Shown here in pieces: positions 1 to 11,958 of a stretch of DNA of 64,000 nucleotides; positions within the stretch are counted from its first letter, which is position 1; each line of letters starts with the position of its first letter. Under the pieces are notes generated by a model. The model was not told where the DNA came from, ran no database searches, and worked only from the letters and a program-made list of their open reading frames with translations. A program made the translations under genes and the position numbers. Source of the DNA: Gymnopilus junonius (lineage: Eukaryota; Basidiomycota; Agaricomycetes; Agaricales; Galerinaceae); the NCBI GenBank assembly GCA_015501075.1, contig JADNYJ010000028.1:62001-126000 (forward strand), written 5' to 3'.

Positions 1-7
1 CAAATGA

Positions 8-360
8 GCCATAAGCCCATCATCAAGTGATCAACTTTCATCTTCTGGAATCCCTTCTAATGACGGCAACACAGGTATTGGTGGTGTTCTATTCGAGCCA
101 GAACCTAAAGATGCAGACTCTCCAACGGCTGCCGGATCTGCGATGGTTGTCAAATTGGGCTCGGTGGCTGAGGTTCGGAAGATCTTGGAAGAGGACATCT
201 ACTGGACGAGCAATGTCGTGAGTCATTTTGCTTGATATTGATTTTTTTATCCGGAAGACTTACGGATGTACTTGTGATTGCATATAATATAAAGTGGGAC
301 AAGGAGAAGCTGCTCATCTTCCGTATTTATATTTCGTCGCTGAGCATTGATGGACTGTAG
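8..360 (+). CDS. YCII-related domain protein, 3' part
   Basis: This is the C-terminal part of a small YCII/YciI-like protein. The frame reads a glycine-rich stretch, then GSAMVVKL, then VAEVRKILEEDIYWTSNV. An intron follows at 218-294 (GTGAGT..AG, phase 0), and the last exon begins WDKEKLLIF and stops at 358-360. The pattern of an 'AGSAM(I/V)V' strand, an 'EEVRKxIEEDxY' helix and a 'VWDKEK' turn is the C-terminal half of the YCII domain, a ferredoxin-like fold of unclear, probably enzymatic, function. A TGA at 5-7 closes this frame upstream, so the exon must start at a splice acceptor near the left edge. The first half of the gene lies outside the window. What is seen is the motif order and splice sites. 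The family call comes from those motifs only. Confidence 0.72.
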
Positions 361-481
361 AATTGATAATCAGAGGATCTTCCTATTTCGAATGCTAAAC
401 TCGAAGTAGTACTTACTTACGTATCCACGCTTGTATTTTAGCTCTACTCGCTTCAATTTGGTCGCAGTATAGTTCTTCAAG

Positions 482-1015
482 TACAACTTACCAATCCCTC
501 AATAAGTATCAACGTACCCTATGTACTACAAGAAAGCTGGGTAGTCCTTTTGATCACTGCCGGAGGATAATTGAGCTCCAATTGAATATCGGTCAGTTGC
601 ACACCTCCTGATTTCATTTTTTTTTTGATCCGGTATCGCTTTACTTCCTCAGGTACGTCTGTCTCCTGCCCTCTCGTGAACACGATCCGCACATGCTTCA
701 ATGATTGGATACATTCGTTCAGCGATGGACTGGAGGACAGTCTCACTGGAACCAATCCAGGCGCCCATTCGAATACCTCGAGATGTGGTAAGATAACAGG
801 TCCTTGAGGATCTGTATCTACTAGAAGCCCCTGGAGGTTAAATGCATAATAGTAACTACTACGGTCAAACTCCCTCTCGGTAATTGGGTCAGCGGTTCCT
901 GTCCGATAACCAGATGTTTGAGACTTGGGCTGGCTTCAAGAAGTTTGAAGGCAAGGAATAATAATACCAATCTCCCTTTGATTATCCTATGCACAGCGCA
1001 AAACATAATCATCAA
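482..1015 (-). pseudogene. Truncated F-box family copy (C-terminal end only)
   Basis: The minus strand carries two blocks that match the C-terminal third of the neighbouring F-box pseudogene at 1526-3357. The first, near 820-1015, contains the SLKHLVIGQEP motif. The second, near 519-755, contains LKHVRIVFTRGQE and VQLTDIQLELNYPP. The blocks are in different frames and the middle of the family sequence is missing, as are the coiled coil and F-box. The similarity continues just past the stop codon, so the duplicated segment included 3' flank. It is best read as a partial tandem duplicate that never had, or has lost, its N-terminus. No expression signal is visible. Confidence 0.75.
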
Positions 1016-1525
1016 GTCAACTTATTGAAACCTTCCAAGCAACTAGCCCTCATATAAATTCTGATGGACCACGGTCACTCGTTCTAGAATCCCAATCCGC
1101 CTATAATTCCTCCGATGAGGATGTCGCACTCCAATTCTGATCCTGCATTAACCGCACCCAACTGTGTCGTAGGAGGCGCTCTTTTAGAGCTTGATAAAAT
1201 GCAGGTGTCAGGAGAAATAGATATGACTGCAGCATAGTGAGTGAATGCGATCGATACTGAATACACAAAATGCTCATATACATTTAGAATGACTTTTCTA
1301 AATTTTAGATTCCTGTCGACCCTACAATGTTCCCCTCGGTATCAAAATATGAAGATAGATGAGTTATTTCTTTTTTATGCTGGTTCCTTGATGAATACCA
1401 TGAGTCTACAGGATTTAATCGAATCTAATTTGGTTGAAAATAGTTTTGTGACTTCTGCTCCGAGATCGGTGGACTGACTAGTACCTACATAAAATAAGGG
1501 TATTTCTGTCCTGCATAGCGCGAGT

Positions 1526-3357
1526 TCAAGTACGACTTATCAATCCTTCAATATGTATCAGCATATCCCCATGTCTGATTTCGACCATTGAGGCCATAGG
1601 ACGACGAGAGCTGGTTAGGCCCTTTCTGGCCATCGGGGGAGGATAATTAAGTTCCAGTTTAACATCAGTCAGCTGCACACCTTCTGATCTCATCTTTTCG
1701 TCCCGGTATTGATTCACTTCCTCCAGAATGTCTATTTCCTGTCCCCTCGTGAACATGATCCGCACACGCTTCAAGGATGTCACTCCGGATGGAGGCGGTG
1801 GATCCATTCGTTCGGTGATGAATTGTAACACAGCCTCATCTGGAACTAATCCAGGCGACCATTCGAATACCTCGAGACGGGGTAAGATGATAGGGTTGCA
1901 GGGTCGGGATCTGCATCGAGAAGAAGCCACTTGAGGTCAAATGCACGGAAGTAACTGCGAGGATCGTATCTCCGCCTCGTCAACTTGTTGAATGGCTCCT
2001 CTCCGATAACGAGATGTTTGAGATTTTGGTTGGCAGTTCCAAGGAGTTTGCGCAGAGCAGTTGGCACGAACATGCGCGGGGTGATTGCCAGCTTCGTGAG
2101 TTCGGACGCTCCTTGGAGGAGTGAGACGATCGGGGGTGGTGCGTCCGGATCGAGATTATGTAGCGCAGGATTTTCGGACGTGTATTTGATGTATTTCAGA
2201 CGAGGGGCGTCAATGGAAGAATAAAATTGTCTGGACGTGTCAAGGTTCACAGGTCCCTCTAAAATCGAGAAGGATAGCAGGTGGGGAAGAGATACTTGTC
2301 CGTTGATGTTAGATTTGCTGGTACAGAATCTTCTTCGACGAAGATCCTGCACTGGACCATGTTCACACACGCTTTGAACAATATCAGAGCTTCTGAAAAG
2401 CTAGATAGAAGGTAAGAACTAAGTGTGTCAATTGAGGACCGAATAAGGGCATGCCACCATGTCTGCAAGATAGGCACCCCCAACCAATGTCAATTTATGT
2501 ACTTGGGGCGCGCTCAGGAGAGCTGAGGGGACGGGAGTCGGAAAGGGCTCATTATTAGGTGTAGCGATGTGAGTATGATAGAGGTTCAGCCTTAGAGTCG
2601 TAAGTAGTCTGAAAGCGCTTGGTGGAGCAGACATCAAAGGTTCGTATTTGCAATATATATTTGCTGGCATGAGCAACTCGAGGGTTCCGCAGCGATCGCT
2701 AAATAACGAAAGGGTTCGGAACAACTGGTTTGTGAGGTCGTCAGGATCATTTACTGCAGCTTCGATATCTTCCAAGGCCCGACCATGACAGCCCAAGTAG
2801 TAGACAGATATTGACAACGGGCAGCTTCCCGAGCGTCTGAGCCACGTCTCGACAATGGTGCATCGGTTGTGCAGGACCACACGAGCCCGCGCACGTAATT
2901 CCTTGACTTCAGCTTCTGAGGCTCCCTCCAAGTCTCGAGGGCGAAGGTTGGCGCGATAGGCGTCGGAGAAGGTGATGTGGAGCTGGGACCACAGACGAGG
3001 AGAGGATAGTGCTATGGCCCTCCATTTCCTGCACACGTGAGTGAGAAGCACCGGAGCCTCTGAAGAGGATATGATGGGATTGCGATGTGTGGACAGACAG
3101 TGGTAGAATATTTCGTGGAGGGCGTCGTCAGGCAGTCGGCGGATTGGGGATAAAAGTAGATGGTACTTGTCAACACATTTTTGAATCTCGTCGCGCCGCT
3201 CTTCGAGAGACTTGACCTGCGCCTGAAGATCGAGTATCTGTTTGTCTATTTCGTCTAGTTCTCCCAGGGGTATCTTGAGGAGTTCCTTTACTTCCTGGAT
3301 GGCCGTATCGCAAAGAGGATCGTTGTTGCGCAAGAGATGAGCGACGGGAGTTTTCAT
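1526..3357 (-). pseudogene. F-box protein pseudogene (frameshifted)
   Basis: The gene starts at an ATG at 3357 (MKTPVAHLLRNNDP). A coiled coil follows (EIDKQILDLQAQVKSLEERRDEI), then an F-box (RRLPDDALHEIFYHCLSTHR..LLTHVCRKWRAIALSSPRLW), then a leucine-rich region. F-box proteins of this type present substrates to SCF ubiquitin ligases. Frame is lost by a one-base deletion near 2430-2445, changes again near 2300 and again near 1930. Each change is recognisable because the related copy at 27747-29582 reads through the same places. The C-terminus ends with a stop at 1526-1528. At the 5' side about 235 bases separate it from the divergent FHA gene. Coding potential over the first 310 codons is intact, so a truncated protein remains possible. 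Confidence 0.8.
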
Positions 3358-3592
3358 TTTCGCGTAGTAGCAGCCATGTAATGTGTTGGAAATCGAATGG
3401 ACTGAATAATATTTTTGCATAAAATAAATAAATAAATGCTATCCCATCTAATCTTTGTTTATTGGATGTGCCACGTGTGAACAAGCGGTAGGGTTAAGGT
3501 TTGCTGGTACGTGCTCTTCTCACTGTGCTCCTCATCTTCCTCGCTGTTCCCTCCGTCCTCCTCCACCGTATCCCACCATTATCTTAGCCGAC

Positions 3593-6500
3593 ATGGCCCC
3601 CACGGCTCCCTTTCCTTCGACAACCACCAACGGCGTCAACATCAACGGCGGCGTCAACGCCCTCTTTCCTGCCCTATACCTCTACCCGCTCAATGACACC
3701 TGGGCACCCAAACACATCGCCCTCACTAATCAGCACACAAAAATTGGCAGGCAGACTTCTTCAAAAACGGCCCCCGGCGAGCGGAATGGGTTCTTTGACT
3801 CCAAGGTGCTCAGCAGACAGCACGCAGAGGTGTGGGAGGAGAATGGCAAGGTGAGTCATGGCGCTAGCAGGATAGCCTGCTGCTTACTCATGGCTGTGGC
3901 ACGGCATAGATCTACATCAAGGATGTGAAGAGCTCGAACGGGACGTTTATCAACGGCGAGCGACTGTCCAGTGAAGGCCACGAATCAGAGCCGTTTGAGC
4001 TCAAAAGCGACGACATAGTCGTGAGTATTACCAGCTTTTCTCATCGTTTCACCTCTTTAATTGCTATATACACCCTCCAGGAATTCGGTATAGACATCGT
4101 AGGTGAGGACAACAAAACCATTATCCACCACAAAGTCGCCGCCCGCGTCGTATGTGTCTTCTCAGAGCAAGACGCTCAAGTCGCCGCTCGTGCAGAGCAG
4201 CACCAGGCCCAACATCTCCAGCAACACCAATATTTACAACAGCAACAATCAGGCCAAGGACCCTCCTCTGGTGCAGGTCCAAGCGGGGTCAATGGCATTG
4301 GCGGGCTGACAGGCGGTCTCGGTGGCACAGGCGGCCAAAATTTCCCTCCGTTTGCTGCACAAAGACGTGCTCAGCTTGCTCAGCAGGGTCTTGGCAGTAT
4401 GGGTGGTATGCGGCCCCCGGGAAAGACGGGCTTGAGCTTTGATGTCATCTTGAGCCGATTACAAGGCGAAGTGCAGAAGAGCCGTGAGACGGGCGCTGAG
4501 CTCAGCTCACTCACCAATGCAATGACCGAAATACATGATACCCTCGGCGGATCTGTAGTATGTTTCCTTCTCTTTTTTATTTCTCTGATGATTTACTTTT
4601 TTTCTTCCATCCTTCCAGCCCGCCAATCTCCCTCCATTCCCCACCCACCTTCCACCTGTCCGACCACCCCAAGAATCACAGCCGCCCGCGCCAGTAGCAA
4701 ATGGAGCCAGCGCTAACGCTTCAGCATCTTCCGGCTCACCAGAGCAACCTACAAGCGGCGCCGCCGCCACCATCTCTGCCTCAGCTGTCGTTGACCTCCA
4801 GTCCCAAATACGGGATACCCAATCCTCTTTGGCCTCCCACCTGGATAAGGTGCGCGCCTTGGAGGGTGTGTTGGCTGAGCAAGAGGCGATGAAGCGGGAG
4901 GTGACGAATCTACGCGAGATGATGGAGGAGAGGCGGCGGGAGACGGAAACGATCAAGAAACAGGAGACGGAGCATCCGCATGCGCACGGGCGGGAGTCGG
5001 ATCATGAAGACGAGATGGACGACGATGACGATGACGATGCCCGGAGTATTGCTTCTACCGTCCTTGGCCATGAGCTCGAGCGGGTCGATGAGGAGGATGA
5101 AGAACAATTGGCGGAGGAGGAGAGGAGGGAGGAGAGGGAGGCTGCTGTTGGGGATGATGGTGACGAACATGACATGCACATTGTGGATGACAATCATGCA
5201 GAGGGATTAACCCAAGCCATTGGCAAGGCAGATGTTGATCCGGATGAGCAGAGGAGGGAAGACCTGGACGTCGGCAGGCCACATACCCTGAGCCGACGCT
5301 GGGCCTTCGTGGTGACATGGACACCTATCGTTCTCGGAGGTCACCACTGACCATAGCCCACCATACTTCAACGTCCACATCCTCATCCCCACCACCACCA
5401 CCCGCACCCTCCGAGGACGTATACGAGCAAGTCCAAAAGCTGACTCAGCAAGTTACCTCCATAATGGCCGTCACCACCTCCCTCGAAGCCCAACACACTT
5501 CTGCACAAAGCACCATCTCCGTCCTGGAAGGCAAGGTGGCTAGCTTGGAAGCCATGCTGCGCGCAGCAGAAGAAGCTTTGGCTGCGCAGAGCCTCCAAAG
5601 TCAAGGCGTGCAAACGCAGGCGCAACCTGTGGTGCAGATTCCTCTGCCGGTGCCAATGCCTAGTAGTGAAGAGGTGGAGGTGAAGATTGAGACGGAGGTG
5701 GTGAGCGAACGGTCTGAGGATGCTTCTCCTGGGCTTGTGGAGGTGCTGAGAAAAGTAGAGAGCGAGGAAGAAGTGCAGGAGGAGGAAGCGGATGAGGGCG
5801 GGCTTGAGCCCGTATCCGAAGTCGAAACTGCACTTCCATCTGAACCACAGGCAGAAAGCGAGTCAGTCAAAGCTCCAATCTCGGAACCAGAACCGACAAA
5901 AGAGTCCCTCACTGCCTTCCTTGCACAGTGGAAGTCGACAGTCGAAGGTCAATGGGGAAACGTGCAGTCGGAATGGACCGCAGAGCGGGAGCGACTAGCC
6001 AAAGCCCGGGAGGAATGGGAAGCGGCGCGCTCGCGAGAGAAGGAGGTCGATTTCGCAGGGCTGATGGAGAGGTTGGAGCGGGTTGAAAGGCTGCAGAGTG
6101 TGCTTGTGGGCCAGCAGGAGGTTGTCAAGGCACTTTTGGACCAACAGGCCAAGGGGCAGAGCCAGCCTGGGGTAAATGGGGACGCGGTGCCCAAGACGGG
6201 TACGGGCTTGCATGGCTTGGTCACTCCTCCTTCGCCGCGGTCGCAGTCTTCTGATTCAGGAGGAAGGTATAGAAGACGGCGAAGACGGTCTTCAGCGAGC
6301 AATGGGAATGGGAACGGGAATGCAAGGGGCAGGTCAAGAGGCAGCAGTGGCTCTCGTGGCGACGACGATGCTGATACAGATGCCACCCTCGCGGAAGATG
6401 AAAAGTTGAGTACGAGGACGACGGGAAACATGGGATCGCCAAAGCACTGGGTGTGGTAATGGGCACCGCGGCGTCCATTGCGGTCCCAGCTGAAGCCGCC

Positions 6501-7135
6501 GCTGCCGGGGCACAGGTCGGGCTGGCCACGCCCGCGCTGACGTCCTCGGTGGGCTCTCTGGATAGCGGCTCGTCATCGTCTGGCTCGGGATCGTCCTTCT
6601 CTGTTGGGTCGGGATTTGCTTCTTCGCCGCTCAAGAGCCAGCTCGGCCCGACAAGGTCCGTCAACACCGAGGGAAAGATATCCAAGGACTCTAAAGAAGG
6701 CCAAACCGAAAACCAAACCGATACGGCAAGTCTCCTGTATTCTTTCGATCTACCCGACGGATGGTGCTGATGCTTTTTTGGACCTTGGTGTCTTTTTCTT
6801 TTTGGGTGTTCTTGTGTTTTTCTCGAATGCGCTTGCGGCTGTGGGGTTTAATTGGTTCCGCACGTGCTGCATCCTCTTTCCCTTCAATCTCCTCTCCTTC
6901 AATGCGAAATTGGGATTCGTTATCATTATCGCTATCATCAACATGGAATCGCCGAAATCAATCTCGGACACCTCAACAGACATCAAGCATGACGTCATCA
7001 GCTCCTCCTTCGCCTTCCCTATCGACTTCTTCGCCAATGAAGGATGCGCCGAATATCAATGTGCAAACAGCGGTCGGGGTGGTATTGTTGGGCGTCGCGG
7101 CTGCTGCCGTATTTTGGAAGGTCAGGCCGGAGTGA
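3593..7135 (+). CDS. FHA-domain, coiled-coil, tail-anchored protein (Far9/Far10/SLMAP-like)
   Basis: Exons are clear at 3593-3850, 3910-4020 and 4081-4557, with the next from 4619. The N-terminus holds an FHA phosphothreonine-binding domain with its invariant residues in order: KIGRQ, LSRQHAEVW, then after an intron IYIKDVKSSNGTFING. A Gln-rich linker, acidic tracts and long coiled coils follow (near 4830-4990 and 5420-5600), and the last ~25 residues form one hydrophobic helix (VGVVLLGVAAAAVF) before KVRPE and a stop at 7133-7135. This is the layout of the STRIPAK adaptor SLMAP and fungal Far9/Far10, which sit on ER or nuclear membranes. The frame breaks near 5286-5288 (a C run one base short, GRPHT..PEP) and again near 6405. 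Reading between about 6450 and 6990 is uncertain and may include further introns. These look like sequence errors in a conserved gene rather than decay. Confidence 0.8.
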
Positions 7136-7889
7136 GATGTTTTTTAAAGAGACATCTTATGTCCTTGCTTTGACTTTTCTCGACACCTATATTACTCTGC
7201 CATCCCAAAAAAAAATTGGACTACCGCTTCCGCTTGCCATTGCTCGTATTCATTCATATATCGTCAACCATCATCGACCTTGTTATTATTCCCCTGCACA
7301 ACAGCACCACACCATACCACAACCAAATACGTATACGTATATTATATTTTCAAGCACTCCCACACCGCAACGCAACATATTCTCCGCAAGTCGACGTCGA
7401 GAGTAAAGAAGAAAAAAAAAGACAGAGGGTTCAGTCATCGTATCAAGATACGTAATAATGCATGGTACTCATATGTTTCTATGGATTTCTTTCCTTCCTT
7501 TCTTTCTTTCTCTGTTTCCCTCCGTTGGCTTATTTCCTTTTAGCTTATTATCTTTTTGATGATGTGATCCAGTTAGCTCTTCGTCCTTGCATTTTCTTCT
7601 GTGATACTAGCGCGCCTCTTTATGCCTGGTTCAATTACTCTTACTCTTCTGGTTATGATACGTACGACCTCCTTTTTGAAACCTGCCTCTCTTTCCTTTT
7701 CCATTGTTTCGTGATGTTTTTTCATCCTTTCTCGTTTGCGATTGTCTTTATTTAATATAATAATGAACCTTCACGACCTTTTCTTTCGCACGCACAGTTG
7801 ACTTCAGCAAATTTAATAAGACTGAGATCAAGATACCAAAGAGAATATGACTTTCGAATGGCATAGAATAGTGCATACACGCAGATGTG
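7136..7889. other. Intergenic, AT-rich, no gene seen
   Basis: This is the 3' flank of the FHA gene. It is T- and A-rich with pyrimidine runs and several TATTA/ATAAT polyadenylation-like stretches near 7330-7350 and 7750-7770. No family similarity or splice-supported frame was recognised on either strand. Confidence 0.6.
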
Positions 7890-8132
7890 TTAAGGCGCAA
7901 TAAGTAGATTATATATTTGGATTAGCGGACGCCTTGGGTGGGCCAAATGTACGTCTACTCCTTGCTCTGGTGCTTGGACAACTTGATTCAACCCATACGC
8001 GTTACCACTGACAGAGACAAATTCCGCAGACTTGATATTGAAATTGGAGGAATTTTTGAAAAGGGTTATTTTTCGCGGTGGGTTTTGCGGTCTATGTAAG
8101 AAGGCGGAGGGGCCTCGTGTGGGAGTCCCCAT
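7890..8132 (-). pseudogene. Orphan N-terminal exon of agaric 'SNF-I-GG' family
   Basis: An 80-codon frame opens at ATG 8132. It contains FKNSSNFNIKSAEFVSVSGN, the short 'SxNFxIxxxxFxxVxGN' beta-strand motif that heads many agaricomycete kinase-like and NLR-like proteins. Nothing downstream continues the protein: the frame ends at about 7890 and only AT-rich DNA follows. It begins about 30 bases after the stop of the kinase-like gene at 8163-10355, which has its own version of the motif (LFSGAHNLIIHGGTF). It is therefore either the remaining 5' piece of a deleted tandem paralogue or a very short gene. The motif is seen directly. The link to a lost paralogue is inference. Confidence 0.5.
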
Positions 8133-8162
8133 AATATAGATCTCCTTCGATAGACGTTTGCC

Positions 8163-10355
8163 TCATGGGACCGATTTCGAAGTCGTCACTCCATCGAAAG
8201 TGATAATTTCAGCCCTTGGTTCTGGGTTTGGAGGTTCTGAATTGCTTTGAGATGAGATGGGAGGCTCCTGGTCATTAAAATTTTCGAATGCAATTGTTTC
8301 AGAATTGGTTGCCAAGCTCTCTTCGGATCCGGGATCCTAGTACAACGGTCTTCATCCTTGTACGCCGCCCGTATGCATGAATGCTTACCTTACACCTTTG
8401 GCAAACATGTTCATGAACCTCGTATTGGTATATTTTACACACGAGCGATGATTCCATGTTGTGCAGACAGAGCACCTAATTGTAGGCTCCGGCTCATCGT
8501 CGTCTGCTATAGATATAAGCACCTGCAGACTAAATTTGCTTCTGGAATGGACTCACCGCCTTGACCACATAACACTCCAATATTTCGTCCCCTTTGACGA
8601 CTTCATGACAAGTAGGACAGATTTCGTGAGGAACAGGACTGGAGTGCAAAACAATAGCGCTGTGCGAGATGTCAGCATTCAATGTGATCTCAAAGCACTG
8701 TATCCACGGCAGCGATGCGGAGTTCTGGCTGTGTAACGACCTCTACGGCAATTCAAAGCAGGCTTTGAGGAAGACTTTGTAGTAGTAGCTAGAAAGCCTG
8801 GTACTGGTTTGATATGCTGAAAAGGGAGGGACTCCTTCTAGTTCCTTTGGAGTTTTCCAGACTAGTTGATAGCGATGTCCGGAATCATCATTGCTCGTGC
8901 ACGTTCTACAGTATTTTCGGCTTTAACCTTGCCCCATTCAAGCTGCCGATTTCCAGTTCATCGATAAAGCATCGTGGTCCTGCCCACTAAAATTCAGACA
9001 TTACTGTGATGGACATGACATTCAAAGGGACCAACTTTCATAATCACCCCTGCAAGCAGCTTCGAACGTCTATTAAACGGGTTGAGCGGGTCCACGATGG
9101 GTTATACAGGGAATCTCACCCTCTTGCACAAAGAATGAAAGATATCCCAGCGGCAGATGCATCAGAGTCGATTCTGTTGTCTCTCCCGCATAATCTGCTT
9201 GGCCCAACTCAAGCTCCTCTGTGTCGATGTTTATAATCGGCCGGCCCTTGCAGCTCAAGAGGACGAAACCCTGTAACGCTCCTTCAGCAGCGAAAAATAA
9301 ATACGTAGGTCGGGTACTAACGTCCAATAGTATGTTGGATAAAGGAAAATGAAGACTGCAGAGGTAATCCAAAGCAGACTTAACAGGAACGTTAATTAGT
9401 ACGGGGATGGGTAGAAAGACGAAAGCACGCACAGAAAGGCCAGCGATCTAAGATATCTATATCAGGATTATCAGAAATATAAAAACCACTTTGTCCTTCA
9501 CAAACCGTTTGCAATCCTTGAGTCACTGCTTGGTTCAAGTTTGTTTTAAGGGCCTGCCTGAGGACGTGATCAAGCGTCCCTTCATATTCTGTTCGAGCCA
9601 TTGCGCTAAGAGTCAAATTTTTGCCAAGTAAGCACGCCAGTACAAACCACCGTCAAAGACCAGAAAGGAATTCCAAGAATCCAGACTTGAAACTCCACTG
9701 AGGTGAGGGAGGTTCGGATGTCTAGTGGTGGGAGAACTATTAGCTCCACTGGCATACAGAAGTATACGAGTTGGCTTACAGCACTTCCTGATAGTATCCA
9801 GCCGCTCTAGAACAGCGCTTCCATTCCAAACTCGTCAAATTTATGAAACCCTTTCGGCATATCAGGGACTTACCTCCTTGCCAAATTCGCCTTCGTGCAA
9901 CTTGACAGCGACGACCTTCCCATGACTTCTCCCCAAGAAGAATGGATATCCATGTCCCTTGTAGATTTCTTGCTCGAGGCCCACATCCTCGTTACCAAGC
10001 TGTAAGGGCAGTTGGTCAGTCGGCGAAGGGCCGAAATATATCTATTCATCCTTCTTGCGACGTACAGCACGAGTTCCTGTGATGATTCCTTTCGTACTTT
10101 GGTCAGAATCTGTAGCACCAGATAGTGTGTGGCTACTTACCCGCCCCTATAACATTAGTGAATGTGCCGCCATGGATGATAAGGTTGTGGGCGCCTGAGA
10201 AGAGCGATGCCCTAGACGCCGATGCCCTTCAATAACGCTATAAAGAACATAAGGAAGAAGCATAGACAACTTCTCGTACGACCTCTCTTGCGAGGAAACG
10301 AGACTGGTCTCGTGAGGGGGTGTTTCAAGGCTAGGCTGCGATTTTTTTCCCATTA
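8163..10355 (-). CDS. Kinase-like protein with 'GGTF' N-terminal motif and C-terminal zinc finger
   Basis: Read on the minus strand in several small exons. Near 10165-10205 the motif LFSGAHNLIIHGGTFTNV appears. An 11-base exon bounded by GTAAGT/CAG and GTACGT follows. Next comes a kinase-like N-lobe near 9895-9995 (GRSHGKVVAVKLHEGEFGKE) and, near 9640-9715, HPNLPHLSGVSS and SFLVFDGG, which resemble the alphaC-to-hinge region of protein kinases. The catalytic HRD and DFG motifs were not found, so it may be a pseudokinase. A zinc finger sits near 8390-8680 (PHEICPTCHEVV, then CSVCTTWNHRSCV, then HVCQRCK), and a Glu/Pro-rich tail runs to TGA at 8163. A frame change inside the finger near 8420 is another missing-base candidate. 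The start codon is not resolved. The architecture occurs repeatedly in agarics; its function is unknown. Confidence 0.55.
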
Positions 10356-10369
10356 GCCTTATGTACATT

Positions 10370-11901
10370 GTAAATAGGGTGCATAAAGCCCCAGAAAGGA
10401 GACGATTTACTCACCTTTGAATTCCAATTTTGAATGGGGGAGGACTCAAATGAACGTGAAGAAAATATAAATGAAGACACGAATGAGAGTAAGCATTGCA
10501 TTGAGAGCGGGAGCTCCGAGCTGGTGGTTGAAAGCGAAGATGCCGTTGCTGCTCTGCTTCTCATCCGAGAATAGCCTGATTAGTACGGCTCCTTACGGGT
10601 ACCTCTTGCAGAGTAGCTTATGATCATACTTGTGATCGCTTGCAAGCCTCAGGCTGACCGAGAGTTAGCCAGGTGTGCTTGATTCCCTTCATTGAAAGGG
10701 TGCTAATATCTGTATCGAACCGAAGAAAAATCTCTGTGCCGAGCACGTATGTAGTTGCGCGTGGGAATAATATGAGTACATGACTTAGAGAATCACACCA
10801 ACTTGAAGAAAAGGTCGTACGGTTGCTTGAGTTTAGAGTCACCGTCAGGGATAACAGTGTCTCTGGAGAAATATAAAAGGGCATCTGCCGATCAATACTC
10901 TTAATAATTGATCTTTTAATGACGGGCAGAATGCTCTATTTTAACCTTCGACGAAAATGTATCCTGCTGCAGATTGTGTATACATTTCCGGCTTGCCTGA
11001 CTTGACCAAGGTGTATATACTATAGACTCGAAATAAGGAGAGCGTCAGTTGTTATCTTATCCCGCTACAGGGCCCAGAGGAACTGACTTCCACACTTGCA
11101 CAGGCCGAACGTCCTGGTTTAGCTCCCTCGAAGGAGAGATGGTTGAGGCAAGAAGAAGTCTTCGAAGACAGACGTTAGCGCGTTTCTTGTGTCTTTACGT
11201 GTTACTCTTCATGTCCCACAGCATGTATGGACAGGTGCGTATCACGACCTCGAACAAGACGCCAGGTTATTGAGAAGCATATGCCAGCCCGTGTCCTCAA
11301 GGCAAGGCTTCAATCTCACTGTATATAGAGTACTTATCTTTACCACAATGCGCCCTGTTGCTGAGGCGAGGAGGGCATCCACTACTATATAACCAATGGT
11401 AAAGTTAAAGCCAAAGTAGACCATAGATCATGATTTCGTCAGCTTACATGGTGACTACATCAGCAAGTCGGCCATTTACTTTTAGCTTTTACGTACACTT
11501 TGTCTGCCAATTCTTCGAAAATTTAATATGTCGTATGATCAGTAATGGCAAATTTTTGCATCGATTCGCGTCCTGGACAGCTTCGGTCAACCCAATAAAG
11601 ACTATGACGCCCTCGAGAGCCATAGAGGAAGCTCGACCACTTTTTTTGATCGCCGAATGCGATGACGGTACGTTACCAAGGAAAATGGCCTAGTAGGGTT
11701 GAGGAGCGCTTCCCGGTGTCAAGAGAAGATGAAATTGGTTTGTCATAAGAAAGGCATTGCTTGAAGGGCCATCTACATGGACAAAAGCATAAGCAACAAT
11801 TTATGGGGAGGAATGATGACGCGTCGGGGTGGCAAGTTTGTGGTATGCAAGAAGAGCGCCTGAAGTTAAATTTAGGAGGTAGGGTTAGACATTTAAAGCA
11901 G
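10370..11901. other. No supportable gene
   Basis: Open frames exist on both strands (for example 10624-10884 minus and 11430-11693 plus). None has a recognisable motif, splice structure or similarity to another part of the window. The stretch probably holds decayed sequence between the kinase-like gene and the transposable element. Confidence 0.5.
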
Positions 11902-11904
11902 TAA
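11902..11904. repeat. Target-site duplication TAA, left
   Basis: The three bases before the GAGTCTG end of the element. An identical TAA follows the right end at 12389-12391. Confidence 0.85.
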
Positions 11905-11958
11905 GAGTCTGTTCGGTAACCATAATCATAATCGATTATGATTATTGATGGCAGCCGG
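11905..11958 (+). repeat. Left 54-bp terminal inverted repeat
   Basis: Matches the reverse complement of 12335-12388 without mismatch and then diverges. Inside it, 11922-11945 is itself a perfect 24-base palindrome (ATAATCATAATC followed by its complement). Confidence 0.93.

Noticed and set aside
5250..5330. An extra intron to explain the frame change in the FHA gene
   Set aside because: No GT..AG pair of acceptable length restores the conserved PEP-type continuation; one missing C does.
4507..6685. Several minus-strand frames opposite the FHA gene
   Set aside because: Shadow frames of low-complexity coding sequence.
10624..10884. 86-codon minus frame as a gene
   Set aside because: No motif, no splice context, no similarity inside the window.
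11430..11693. 87-codon plus frame as a gene
   Set aside because: Composition like random AT-rich DNA; no support.
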